The notes: generated from the letters alone by a model not told the origin. Shown: positions 1 to 4,835, counted from the stretch's first letter. The stretch: DNA of 5,264 nucleotides from Xanthobacteraceae bacterium (GCA_030040825.1 JASHSY010000018.1:1-5264), one strand, 5' to 3'. Program-made: numbers and translations.

Positions 1-105
1 GGCATCGACATCGCCCGGCGCACGGTCGCCAAATACCGCGAAGCGATGCGCATTCCGTCGTCGGTGCAGCGCCGTCGCGAGAAGCAAGCAGCTGCGGTTA
101 CCTAG
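1..105 (+). CDS. rpoN: RNA polymerase sigma-54 factor, C-terminal end (partial)
   Basis: The reading frame open at the left edge gives 34 residues and ends at TAG 103-105. It contains ARRTVAKYRE at visible residues 6-15, the RpoN box that binds the -24 promoter element, followed by the usual MRIPSSxQRR tail. The rest of the gene lies outside the window. Sigma-54 directs core RNA polymerase to -24/-12 promoters that need an activator ATPase, typically those for nitrogen and carbon metabolism. The order rpoN-hpf-ptsN that follows is the classical proteobacterial arrangement and supports the call. The RpoN box is almost invariant, so the identity is secure despite the short fragment. Confidence 0.95.
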   Translation, partial: GIDIARRTVAKYREAMRIPSSVQRRREKQAAAVT

Positions 106-263
106 GTTCCGCTCGCGGCGTTGACTCCGCGACCGCGAATACTTAGCTCGAATCGTAAGGCAATGAAGCCGCAGCCAGCGGACTGATATCGACAACTGAA
201 TGCGCGGCTGAAGAAAAGCGCAGTCTACGCGATCATGCGCCACCCGATGTTTGGAGGCTGCCC

Positions 264-563
264 ATGTCAATTCGCGTTTCAGGGAAAAATCTAGATGTTG
301 GCGAGGCGCTGCGCGAACGCATCAATGCGCGGATCGGGGACGCGCTGACCAAGTATTTCGACGGTGGCTATGCCGGACATGTGACGGTAGAGCGTGAGGG
401 GTCGGGTTTTCGCACCGAATGCGCGATCCACCTGGATTCGAAGGTGACATTGCGCGCCGAGGCGCGTGCGCCGGATGCTTATGCAAGCGCCGACCAGGCG
501 GCGGTGCGAGTGGAAAAGCGGCTACGCCGCTACCATCGCCGGCTGAAGGACCATCGGCCGTAA
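264..563 (+). CDS. hpf: ribosome hibernation promoting factor, short form
   Basis: This 99-residue protein of the HPF/RaiA (sigma-54 modulation) family binds the 30S subunit near the decoding centre and holds ribosomes inactive in stationary phase. It starts MSIRVSGKNLDVGEALRER and carries the family pattern KYFDGGYAGHVTVE (residues 30-43), then DAYASADQAAVRVEKRLRRY (71-90), which gives the beta-alpha-beta-beta-beta-alpha fold. GGAGG at 253-257, 6 nt before the ATG, fixes the start. Alphaproteobacterial members are usually the long form of about 190-200 residues, with a C-terminal dimerisation domain after a linker. Here the protein stops at RLKDHRP, where the linker would begin, and none of the three plus frames downstream resembles that domain. 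It therefore looks like a natural short form or a truncated long form. It lies between rpoN and ptsN, as is usual. Confidence 0.9.
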   Translation: MSIRVSGKNLDVGEALRERINARIGDALTKYFDGGYAGHVTVEREGSGFRTECAIHLDSKVTLRAEARAPDAYASADQAAVRVEKRLRRYHRRLKDHRP

Positions 564-697
564 GTGGCTGTCCGATATAGCGAAACAGTCGGCGAACAAG
601 GCCCCACAAAGCGCCGTCCACCGATGGAACCGATGCCCGCCGATCCCCATTGACGCAGGTGTCCACGCTCCTTAAGGTCCGCCGCCTTTCAACGTGG

Positions 698-728
698 TCC
701 GGAAAACGCGGAGACCGGTTTTCGGGAA
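698..728. repeat. dispersed palindromic repeat, copy A
   Basis: The segment reads TCCGGAAAA (698-706), a short spacer, then ACCGGTTTTCGGGAA (714-728). CCGGAAAA can pair with TTTTCGG with one bulged G. The pattern matches copy B at 2175-2207 (CCGGAAAA, a GGA-containing centre, CCGGTTT). From memory it also matches a palindromic intergenic repeat common in rhizobial genomes. It lies between hpf and ptsN, 68 nt or more before the ptsN start, and could act as a processing site or weak terminator in an hpf-ptsN transcript. The match to a genome-wide family is recollection, not a search. Confidence 0.6.
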
Positions 729-744
729 GGTTCACACCTACATA

Positions 745-766
745 GACGTTAGACTGACGTTAGACT
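745..766. repeat. 11-bp perfect tandem duplication
   Basis: GACGTTAGACT occurs at 745-755 and again, perfectly and without a gap, at 756-766. It lies 30 bp before the ptsN start codon, in the 564-795 gap between hpf and ptsN. A regulator site or a recent slippage duplication are both possible. I see no convincing -35/-10 pair around it. Confidence 0.85.
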
Positions 767-795
767 GCAGGCCTCGTTGCCCAGGTTCTGAACTC

Positions 796-1257
796 ATGCC
801 ACTCACCGATTTGGTCGCCCCCAACGCGATCCTTCCGGCGCTTAAGGTCAATAACAAGAAGCAGGTGCTGCACGAGCTTGCGGCACGCGCGGCGACGCTC
901 ACCGGCCAGAATGAGCGTGCGATTTTCGAAATTCTCATGCAGCGGGAAAAGCTCGGCTCGACCGCGGTCGGTAACGGCATTGCCATCCCGCACGGTAAAA
1001 TGGCCAATCTCACCCGACTATTCGGATTGTTCGCGCGGCTCGACCGGCCGGTCGATTTCGAAGCGCTCGACGGCCAGCCGGTGGATTTGATCTTTTTGCT
1101 GCTGGCGCCGGAGGGCGCCGGTGCCGATCACCTCAAGGCGCTGGCGCGGGTGGCGCGTCTGCTGCGCGATTCTAACGTCGCGCACAAGCTGCGTGCTTCG
1201 CGGGATGCCGAGGCGCTTTATGCGGTGCTGGCCATGCCGTCGGCGAGCGCAGCGTAG
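796..1257 (+). CDS. ptsN: PTS IIA-like nitrogen-regulatory protein (EIIA-Ntr)
   Basis: This 153-residue cytoplasmic protein is the last phosphoryl acceptor of the nitrogen phosphotransferase chain (PtsP, then NPr, then PtsN). Its phosphorylation state tunes potassium transport, nitrogen and carbon metabolism and stress responses. It opens with MPLTDLVAPNAILPALKVNN. The active-site motif GNGIAIPHGK places the phosphorylated histidine at residue 66, followed by the family pattern LDGQPVDLIFLLLAPEGAGADHLKALA. The frame is open upstream to a GTG at 694, but family length, the MxLxDLL-like opening and the repeats at 698-728 and 745-766 favour the ATG at 796. The Shine-Dalgarno is weak (AGG at 783-785). 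It ends at TAG 1255-1257 and converges on the DUF1150 gene. Confidence 0.94.
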   Translation: MPLTDLVAPNAILPALKVNNKKQVLHELAARAATLTGQNERAIFEILMQREKLGSTAVGNGIAIPHGKMANLTRLFGLFARLDRPVDFEALDGQPVDLIFLLLAPEGAGADHLKALARVARLLRDSNVAHKLRASRDAEALYAVLAMPSASAA

Positions 1258-1261
1258 CGGC

Positions 1262-1296
1262 GGCAGGGACCAGGAAACAGTTATCAGATATCAGGC
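1262..1296. repeat. left heptamer array (five degenerate xxCAGxx units)
   Basis: Five consecutive 7-bp units stay in register: GGCAGGG, ACCAGGA, AACAGTT, ATCAGAT and ATCAGGC, each with CAG at unit positions 3-5. They begin 4 nt after the ptsN stop codon. They read as diverged reverse complements of the cleaner array at 1331-1372, so the two arrays form inverted arms around the hairpin at 1307-1333. Confidence 0.6.
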
Positions 1297-1306
1297 GAGA
1301 ATGTAC

Positions 1307-1333
1307 GAAGGGCCGGCGTCACACCGGCCCTTC
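1307..1333. terminator. bidirectional terminator hairpin between convergent genes
   Basis: GAAGGGCCGG (1307-1316) and CCGGCCCTTC (1324-1333) form a perfect 10-bp stem closed by a 7-nt loop. The hairpin sits between the stops of ptsN (1257, plus) and the DUF1150 gene (1372, minus), where a two-way terminator is expected. Neither side has a real T tract, so termination may depend on the stem alone or on Rho. The hairpin might instead serve as a 3'-end stabiliser. Confidence 0.7.
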
Positions 1334-1372
1334 TGATTCCTGATCCTTGATTCCTGATCCCTGATCCCTGAT
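1331..1372. repeat. right heptamer array (six tandem YYCTGAT-type units)
   Basis: Six 7-bp units follow one another: TTCTGAT, TCCTGAT, CCTTGAT, TCCTGAT, CCCTGAT and CCCTGAT. The last unit runs into the reverse-strand stop codon of the DUF1150 gene (1372-1374). The first overlaps the end of the hairpin at 1307-1333. On the minus strand the unit reads ATCAGGR, the orientation of the left array at 1262-1296. The array is short enough to expand or shrink by slippage. Confidence 0.85.
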
Positions 1373-1644
1373 CAGTGCACGCTCACCATTTCGAGCTTCT
1401 GGCTGGCGGCGTTGGCGACCGCCGCTTCGCGGCTGTCGGTCAACATGATCGGCGTGCCATCGGCGCCATGCAGCGCGAACAGCTGCAGCCCAGGCTCGAT
1501 CTCCGGCACTTGCGGAAACAGCGCGCGCACGTCCTCGGAGCGGATCGTCTTCACATAGGCGATCTCACCGTCGCCGAGTTGAGCGAACGCCTCGGGGGTC
1601 ATCTCGATCGGCAGGTTCTCGCTACGGCTCAAATCCGGGCGCAT
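1372..1644 (-). CDS. DUF1150 family protein
   Basis: This 90-residue acidic protein opens MRPDLSRSENLPIEMTPEAF and contains the core LGDGEIAYVKTIRSEDVRALFP (residues 23-44) and LQLFALHGADGTPIMLTDSREAAVANA (53-79). I recognise it as DUF1150, a small alphaproteobacterial family with no assigned biochemical function that is commonly found next to hsp20 genes. CTCCT on the plus strand (AGGAG as read) at 1654-1658, 9 nt before the ATG, sets the start. It begins 49 nt after the hsp20 stop on the same strand with no promoter visible between them, so it is probably co-transcribed with hsp20 and heat-induced with it. A role alongside the chaperone is inference from gene order only. Confidence 0.88.
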   Translation of the reverse strand: MRPDLSRSENLPIEMTPEAFAQLGDGEIAYVKTIRSEDVRALFPQVPEIEPGLQLFALHGADGTPIMLTDSREAAVANAASQKLEMVSVH

Positions 1645-1693
1645 GGCGGTCTACTCCTATTGCTTACAACGCGAGCGAAGCACGTTCGTTTCA

Positions 1694-2119
1694 TCACTCC
1701 ATTTCCTTGATATTGATCGATTTGACGATCCGCTCCGGCTGCGGCCGCACCAGATCGATCGAAAGCAGTCCATTTTTCAGGTCGGCGTTGAGCACTTCCA
1801 TTCCCTCCGCCAGCACGAAACTGCGCTGGAATTGTCGGGCGGCAATGCCGCGGTGCAAATATTGGCGGCTTTTGTCGTCGTGTTGGCGGCCGCGGATCAC
1901 AAGCTGGTTCTCCTCCAAGGTGATGTCGAGTTGGTCGCGGGTAAAACCGGCAACCGCCAGTGTAATGCGCAGTCGTTCGGGGCTCGCCTCCTCGCGCGCG
2001 ATACGTTCGATGTTGTAGGGCGGGTAGCCGTCGGCGGCCTTGGCGACCCGATCGAGCGCGCGCTCAATCTCATCGAAGCCGAGCAGAAACGGACTCGAAA
2101 GCGACGATATCCTCGACAT
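1694..2119 (-). CDS. small heat-shock protein, Hsp20 / alpha-crystallin family
   Basis: This 141-residue ATP-independent holdase keeps unfolding cytoplasmic proteins soluble for later refolding by DnaK/ClpB. It starts MSRISSLSSPFLLGFDEIER; PPYNIERI (residues 33-40) opens the alpha-crystallin domain. The family motif ADLKNGLL lies at 112-119, and the C-terminal I-x-I oligomerisation motif is I135-N-I137. This pattern resembles the IbpA-like class of rhizobial small Hsps. The frame is open further upstream to 2491, but the ATG at 2119 fits the family length and has AAAGGA (plus-strand TCCTTT, 2130-2135) 10 nt before it. That Shine-Dalgarno is locked in the ROSE-type hairpin at 2125-2149, so translation is probably temperature-gated. 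The DUF1150 gene lies 49 nt downstream. Confidence 0.93.
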   Translation of the reverse strand: MSRISSLSSPFLLGFDEIERALDRVAKAADGYPPYNIERIAREEASPERLRITLAVAGFTRDQLDITLEENQLVIRGRQHDDKSRQYLHRGIAARQFQRSFVLAEGMEVLNADLKNGLLSIDLVRPQPERIVKSINIKEME

Positions 2120-2209
2120 GGCTGCAAAGTCCTTTGCCAAGCGACTTTGTGGAGCCCTTGCGGCACTCCGGAAAGCATGCGCCGGAAAAGTGGATTTCCG
2201 GTTTCCTCG
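2117..2209 (-). promoter_or_regulatory. ROSE-type RNA thermometer in the hsp20 5' leader
   Basis: Read on the minus strand, the leader gives three consecutive hairpins. The first is CCGGAAA/TTTCCGG with a 6-nt loop (2182-2201). The second is GGAG/CTCC, enclosing a CC/GG pair and a GCAA tetraloop (2151-2169). The third is CAAAGTC/GACTTTG (2125-2149), which extends with CTT/AAG past one unpaired G to a 4-nt loop. In the third hairpin UCGCU (plus-strand 2140-2144) faces the Shine-Dalgarno AGGA (2130-2133) with the G bulged. This is the U(U/C)GCU signature of ROSE elements, which melt at heat-shock temperature and repress small Hsp genes in rhizobia. Length, position and downstream gene all fit the family. 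The 5' limit is estimated from the promoter. Confidence 0.85.
2175..2207. repeat. dispersed palindromic repeat, copy B (inside the hsp20 leader)
   Basis: GCATGC (2175-2180) is followed by CCGGAAAAGTGGA and then CCGGTTTCC, up to about 2207. It shares CCGGAAAA, the GGA-containing centre and CCGGTTT with copy A at 698-728. From memory it agrees with a rhizobial palindromic repeat of the form CATGNNCCGGAAAAGTGG plus CCGGTTTTC. It occupies the first third of the hsp20 leader and supplies hairpin 1 of the ROSE structure. Confidence 0.6.
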
Positions 2210-2215
2210 CCTATC

Positions 2216-2244
2216 TATATGGCGTTGCTGGATAACTGCCGCAA
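2216..2244 (-). promoter_or_regulatory. candidate hsp20 promoter
   Basis: On the minus strand TTGCGG (plus-strand 2239-2244) is separated by exactly 17 nt from CATATA (2216-2221). Transcription would start near 2209, giving a leader of about 90 nt, the right size for the ROSE element. ROSE-controlled genes are generally read from housekeeping-type promoters, which this resembles. The wider CTTG...CCATAT pattern also leaves room for the heat-shock sigma factor RpoH. Confidence 0.55.
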
Positions 2245-2253
2245 GCCGGGTAA

Positions 2254-2886
2254 TCACGGCCACTTCAGCGGGCCCGGCAGCGCCCGCTCGGCTTCCTCCA
2301 CCAGTTGCGCTTCGTGACGGCTGACGAAAACGGCGCCGATGGCAATGAGAATCACGGCGGCGATGCCGACGACGAGCACCAGCGGGCCGGCCAAGCGCTC
2401 GATCTCGCGCCCGAACATATAGGCGGCAACGCCGAAGAAGACGGCCCACGCGCACGCGCCGACGACATTCGCCAGCATGAACCGGCGCCACGGCATGCGG
2501 TTGGCGCCGGCCAGGATGCCGGCCAGCGCGCGCAGGAACGGCACGAACCGGGCGATGATGATGATTTTGCCGCCGTGGCGCAGGAACAGATACTCGCCGA
2601 GCTTGATGCGGCCTTCAGTGATGCGCAGATAGCTGCCGTAGCGCAGCAGCAGCCAATAGCCGAATTCACGGCCGATGACATAACCCAGCATCTGGCCGAC
2701 GATCGCCGCGCTTGCCGCGGTAATGATCACCGAGACGATATTGAGATCGTGCTTGGTGCCGGCAAGAATGGCCGCCAAAATCAGCGCCGATTCGCCGGGA
2801 ACCGGCAACCCGACGCTTTCGAGCCCGATCACGCCGGCGACCACGGCGAGGCCATACACATGGACAAGATGGGCAATTGAGGGCAT
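2254..2886 (-). CDS. DedA family membrane protein (VTT/SNARE-associated domain)
   Basis: This 210-residue inner-membrane protein belongs to the DedA superfamily, whose members include undecaprenyl-phosphate flippases and proteins needed for proton-motive-force homeostasis. The N-terminal re-entrant segment contains LESVGLPVPGESALILAAIL (residues 22-41). The hallmark second motif is ARFVPFLRALAGILAGANRM (112-131), with R113 and R119 six residues apart like the essential arginines of E. coli YqjA. Hydrophobic stretches lie at about 10-40, 51-72, 105-128, 140-157 and 168-188. The ATG at 2886 has no clear Shine-Dalgarno; a lone TATAAG (plus-strand 2939-2944) is the best -10 candidate, with no matching -35. 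It lies 134 nt before hsp20 on the same strand, but hsp20 has its own leader. The substrate cannot be told from sequence. Confidence 0.9.
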   Translation of the reverse strand: MPSIAHLVHVYGLAVVAGVIGLESVGLPVPGESALILAAILAGTKHDLNIVSVIITAASAAIVGQMLGYVIGREFGYWLLLRYGSYLRITEGRIKLGEYLFLRHGGKIIIIARFVPFLRALAGILAGANRMPWRRFMLANVVGACAWAVFFGVAAYMFGREIERLAGPLVLVVGIAAVILIAIGAVFVSRHEAQLVEEAERALPGPLKWP

Positions 2887-3050
2887 TGCGGCGGATTAAT
2901 CACGAACCTTGGAAAGTCGGCGGCGCCGGGGGCCGATCCTTATAGCGGAAATTCGCCGATGGCGAGTGCGCGGGAACGCGCCGCATGGCGCCGCGCGCGG
3001 TTTGCCATTAAAACGCGGGCCGGCGCCATTCGTGGGGGATCGGCACGGCA

Positions 3051-3476
3051 ATGCGAAAGGGCAATCGCTGGCGGGCCTTCGGGTTTCTCGGTTTGCTGCT
3101 GCTCGTCGCCGCCTGCGCGCACCATCATCCGGCGAGTGACGATCCGAACGCCGGCGCCGACGATCCGGTCAATGTTTTGCCCACCAAGTACAGGTCCGAC
3201 ATTCTCGGCGCGATGCATGCTTACCTGAACGACCCGACCGGCATTCGCGATGCCGGCATTGCCGAGCCGGCACTCAAAAGCGTGGGCAACAGCCGCCGCT
3301 ACGTGGTGTGCTTGCGGCTCAACGCCAAGCAGAGGGGCACACATTATGCCGGGGTCAGGGAGATAGCGGCGGTATTCGTGGCCGGCCGGTTCGATCACTT
3401 CGTCGATCCGGCTAAGGAGGCGTGTGCCGGCGCAACGTATGGGCCGTTTCCGGAGCTGGAAAAGCTTCCGCGCTAG
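3051..3476 (+). CDS. predicted lipoprotein of unknown function
   Basis: This 141-residue protein has a basic N-terminus (MRKGNRWR), a hydrophobic core (FGFLGLLLLV, residues 10-19) and a lipobox VAAC that places the lipidated cysteine at residue 22. Export and anchoring to a membrane follow. The mature part begins with a His/Asp/Pro-rich linker and continues as a compact domain containing ILGAMHAYLNDPTGIRDAGI (51-70), RYVVCLRLNAK (83-93) and REIAAVFVAGRFDHFVDPA (103-121). It ends CAGATYGPFPELEKLPR. I recall similar hypothetical proteins in related genomes but no function. GGGGGA at 3034-3039, 11 nt before the ATG, may serve as its ribosome-binding site. It is divergent from the DedA gene, with 164 nt between them. 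Confidence 0.78.
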   Translation: MRKGNRWRAFGFLGLLLLVAACAHHHPASDDPNAGADDPVNVLPTKYRSDILGAMHAYLNDPTGIRDAGIAEPALKSVGNSRRYVVCLRLNAKQRGTHYAGVREIAAVFVAGRFDHFVDPAKEACAGATYGPFPELEKLPR

Positions 3477-3705
3477 GGTCCAATCCGCCGCCGCTTGGCG
3501 CGGAAGGGGCACCGCCACCGTCGAAGGGGCGGGTCCGGCAGGGCCGTCCAGGGCGCTGCCCACCTCCGGCTATCCACTGCCTCTGGCCCGCCACCGCCCG
3601 GCTGTTACGCGCCATCGGACTATTTTCCGGGCTATGGGCCTACCGTATTACGGCTACCTCTACGGCTATTATTACGGGCCGTATTGGCGGCGAAGGTATT
3701 GGTGA
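3477..3705 (+). pseudogene. possible frameshifted Pro/Tyr-rich reading frame
   Basis: No intact gene is evident between the lipoprotein stop and 3705. One frame ends its plausible part with GPPPPGCYAPSDYFPGYG (3582-3638). A second frame then continues as LPYYGYLYGYYYGPYWRRRYW to TGA 3703-3705. Removing one base from the GGG at 3636-3638 joins them into one Pro/Tyr/Gly-rich tail typical of small exported alphaproteobacterial proteins. The residues before about 3580 look random in all frames (Arg-rich or Pro-rich), so no start codon can be proposed. A 23-codon frame from ATG 3634 is an alternative without a Shine-Dalgarno. This could be a decayed gene, a sequencing error or chance. Confidence 0.35.
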
Positions 3706-3730
3706 GGGGTCGGGGTAGGTCGGGCTGAGG

Positions 3731-4003
3731 TTAGTCGGTCGACAAAAAATGCTTGGCCTGGGCCCGCGTGCGGAACTTCCCGATTTCGCGATAGTTGGGT
3801 TCATGCTCCGCCGATTCGGGTGACCGCAGAACGACGAACTCCTTACCCTCCGGCTCAATGACAGTCGTCAAATCATCGCTCTCGTATGGCGTCATGTGAC
3901 GGGCACCGCACCGACGACAGTCGTCATCGCACATGCACGACCATTCGTCCGCCCAGGTCGAATCGCATCGCTCGCAAATATAATGGTTGCGAAACCAGGC
4001 CAC
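3731..4003 (-). CDS. small zinc-ribbon protein of unknown function
   Basis: This 90-residue protein opens MAWFRNHYICERCDSTWADE from a GTG start at 4003, with AGG in the sequence before it at a usable distance. Two CxxC pairs, C10/C13 and C29/C32, plus C23, C25 and H36, suggest a bound zinc ion. The C-terminal half (LRSPESAEHEPNYREIGKFR onward) resembles a compact alpha/beta segment. I recall MAWF...CDDDC...CGARHM-type proteins as conserved hypothetical proteins of rhizobia, so it may be a native gene. Its base composition is closer to the chromosome than to its upstream neighbour. The DpnI-like gene ends 20 bp upstream on the same strand, so read-through transcription is likely. It is not DpnD-like in sequence. 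No function is assigned. Confidence 0.78.
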   Translation of the reverse strand: MAWFRNHYICERCDSTWADEWSCMCDDDCRRCGARHMTPYESDDLTTVIEPEGKEFVVLRSPESAEHEPNYREIGKFRTRAQAKHFLSTD

Positions 4004-4023
4004 AGCGGAAACCTGCTCGGGAA

Positions 4024-4797
4024 TCAGTTTTGCGATTTTAAGCGATAATATCCACGGGAGACAAAATCGAGATAGCCGCGGTCGCGCAGAAATTGAAGCT
4101 GCTGACGAATTTTTGGTCGGACGTTGCGGTTATCGGGGTAAAGTCGACTGAGGCGATTTTCAAATACGTAGACATCGTCGATCTGAAAATCACGTTTTCC
4201 GATCGCTTCTACGCACTTCATTACCTCAATAAGCCAACCGCGGGCCTCTACTGCTTGGTCACGCAAAAATAGCGTTTGTTTCCACTTTGAAAGTACTGCC
4301 TCCTTTGGTTCTGGGAGGCCAGCGCGAACAATAAAAATTTTCCCTGCCTCGGGGATTTGATTGAGTAGAATATTGGACCCGATCCAGCCGGCTCGCCGAG
4401 CCGTAGCGGCGAGTGGCTTCCGTTCTTCGATTATTTCGCGAATAAAAAAGTGCTTCGGAACTACAAAAAAGTTTAGAATGCTAAGTTCCCTCAAATCGTA
4501 ATTCAACAGAAATAGATTCGGATTATTGTCTGCCGCCAAACGTTCGCATTTAGTTTTGAATGCTCCATCGAGGACTTTGTTTCCGAAGACGCTTTTTTGG
4601 CTTTTTAATTCGTATTCTTCCTTGCAGGAGTGGCAGAAGAAGTCTGCTACTGGGCTGTTGTTTGGAAAGGCACTTATTTTGGCACCACCACAATTCGGAC
4701 AGTAAACCCAATCCTTTACCCAGCGTTCCGTCCAAACGCGCGCGCTCTGAGAGCCGCTGACGTACGGTGACTGCGTTTCTTCAAACCCGAGCTTCAT
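4024..4797 (-). CDS. dpnI: DpnI-like methyl-directed restriction endonuclease (G6mATC)
   Basis: This 257-residue protein aligns from memory with pneumococcal DpnI (254 residues) along its whole length. DpnI is a type IIM enzyme that cleaves GATC only when its adenine is methylated. The N-terminal PD-(D/E)xK nuclease contains PVAD52 and E63-L-K65, matching D53, E64 and K66 of DpnI. The zinc site is C33-x2-C36 with C55-x2-C58. Further shared blocks are ADNNPN (89-94), RKPLA (126-130) and TARRAGWIG (132-140); W138 aligns with the methyl-sensing W138 of DpnI. The C-terminal part (about 183-257, with IRQQLQFLRDRGYL) fits the winged-helix domain that reads the methylated site. No methylase partner is needed or seen. 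GC is about 47-48%, far below its neighbours, which suggests transfer. No Shine-Dalgarno precedes the ATG. Confidence 0.93.
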   Translation of the reverse strand: MKLGFEETQSPYVSGSQSARVWTERWVKDWVYCPNCGGAKISAFPNNSPVADFFCHSCKEEYELKSQKSVFGNKVLDGAFKTKCERLAADNNPNLFLLNYDLRELSILNFFVVPKHFFIREIIEERKPLAATARRAGWIGSNILLNQIPEAGKIFIVRAGLPEPKEAVLSKWKQTLFLRDQAVEARGWLIEVMKCVEAIGKRDFQIDDVYVFENRLSRLYPDNRNVRPKIRQQLQFLRDRGYLDFVSRGYYRLKSQN

Positions 4798-4806
4798 TCG
4801 GGCAAT

Positions 4807-4835
4807 ATTATCACTGAAGCATTCCCCCGCGTCAC
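4807..4835 (-). promoter_or_regulatory. candidate leaderless promoter of the DpnI-like gene
   Basis: On the minus strand GTGACG (plus-strand 4830-4835; 4 of 6 to TTGACA) is separated by exactly 17 nt from GATAAT (4807-4812; 5 of 6 to TATAAT). Only 9 nt separate the -10 hexamer from the ATG at 4797, so transcription should begin at or within a few bases of the start codon. This explains the missing Shine-Dalgarno. The -35 hexamer overlaps the stem-loop at 4825-4848. Confidence 0.5.

Noticed and set aside
121..149. Promoter for hpf from TTGACT at 121-126
   Set aside because: The hexamer at 17-nt spacing is TAGCTC, a poor -10 box, and TTGACT lies in the loop of a small TCGCGG/CCGCGA stem (113-132). 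There is not enough to call either a promoter or a terminator.
694..795. N-terminal extension of ptsN from a GTG at 694
   Set aside because: The extra 34 residues run through the palindromic repeat and the 11-bp tandem duplication, resemble no EIIA-Ntr protein, and would exceed the family length.
1643..2317. 224-codon plus-strand frame over the Hsp20 gene
   Set aside because: It is antisense to hsp20 and to its thermometer leader and shows no recognisable domain.
2120..2491. N-terminal extension of the Hsp20 frame to 2491
   Set aside because: The frame is open, but it runs through the ROSE leader and the end of the DedA gene; the residues are Arg/Ala-rich noise, and the Shine-Dalgarno points to ATG 2119.
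2305..2880. 191-codon plus-strand frame opposite the DedA gene
   Set aside because: It is a GC-rich antisense shadow: low-complexity Asp/Glu/Ala/Gln sequence lying exactly over a clear DedA protein.
2940..3563. 207-codon minus-strand frame opposite the lipoprotein
   Set aside because: It lacks any recognisable motif, while the plus strand has a signal peptide with a lipobox and a plausible ribosome-binding site.
4016..4806. Short direct repeat TCGGG(C)AAT at both ends of the low-GC gene as a target duplication
   Set aside because: The match is only 5 identical bases plus AAT after a one-base gap, which is too short and imperfect to distinguish from chance without an empty-site comparison.
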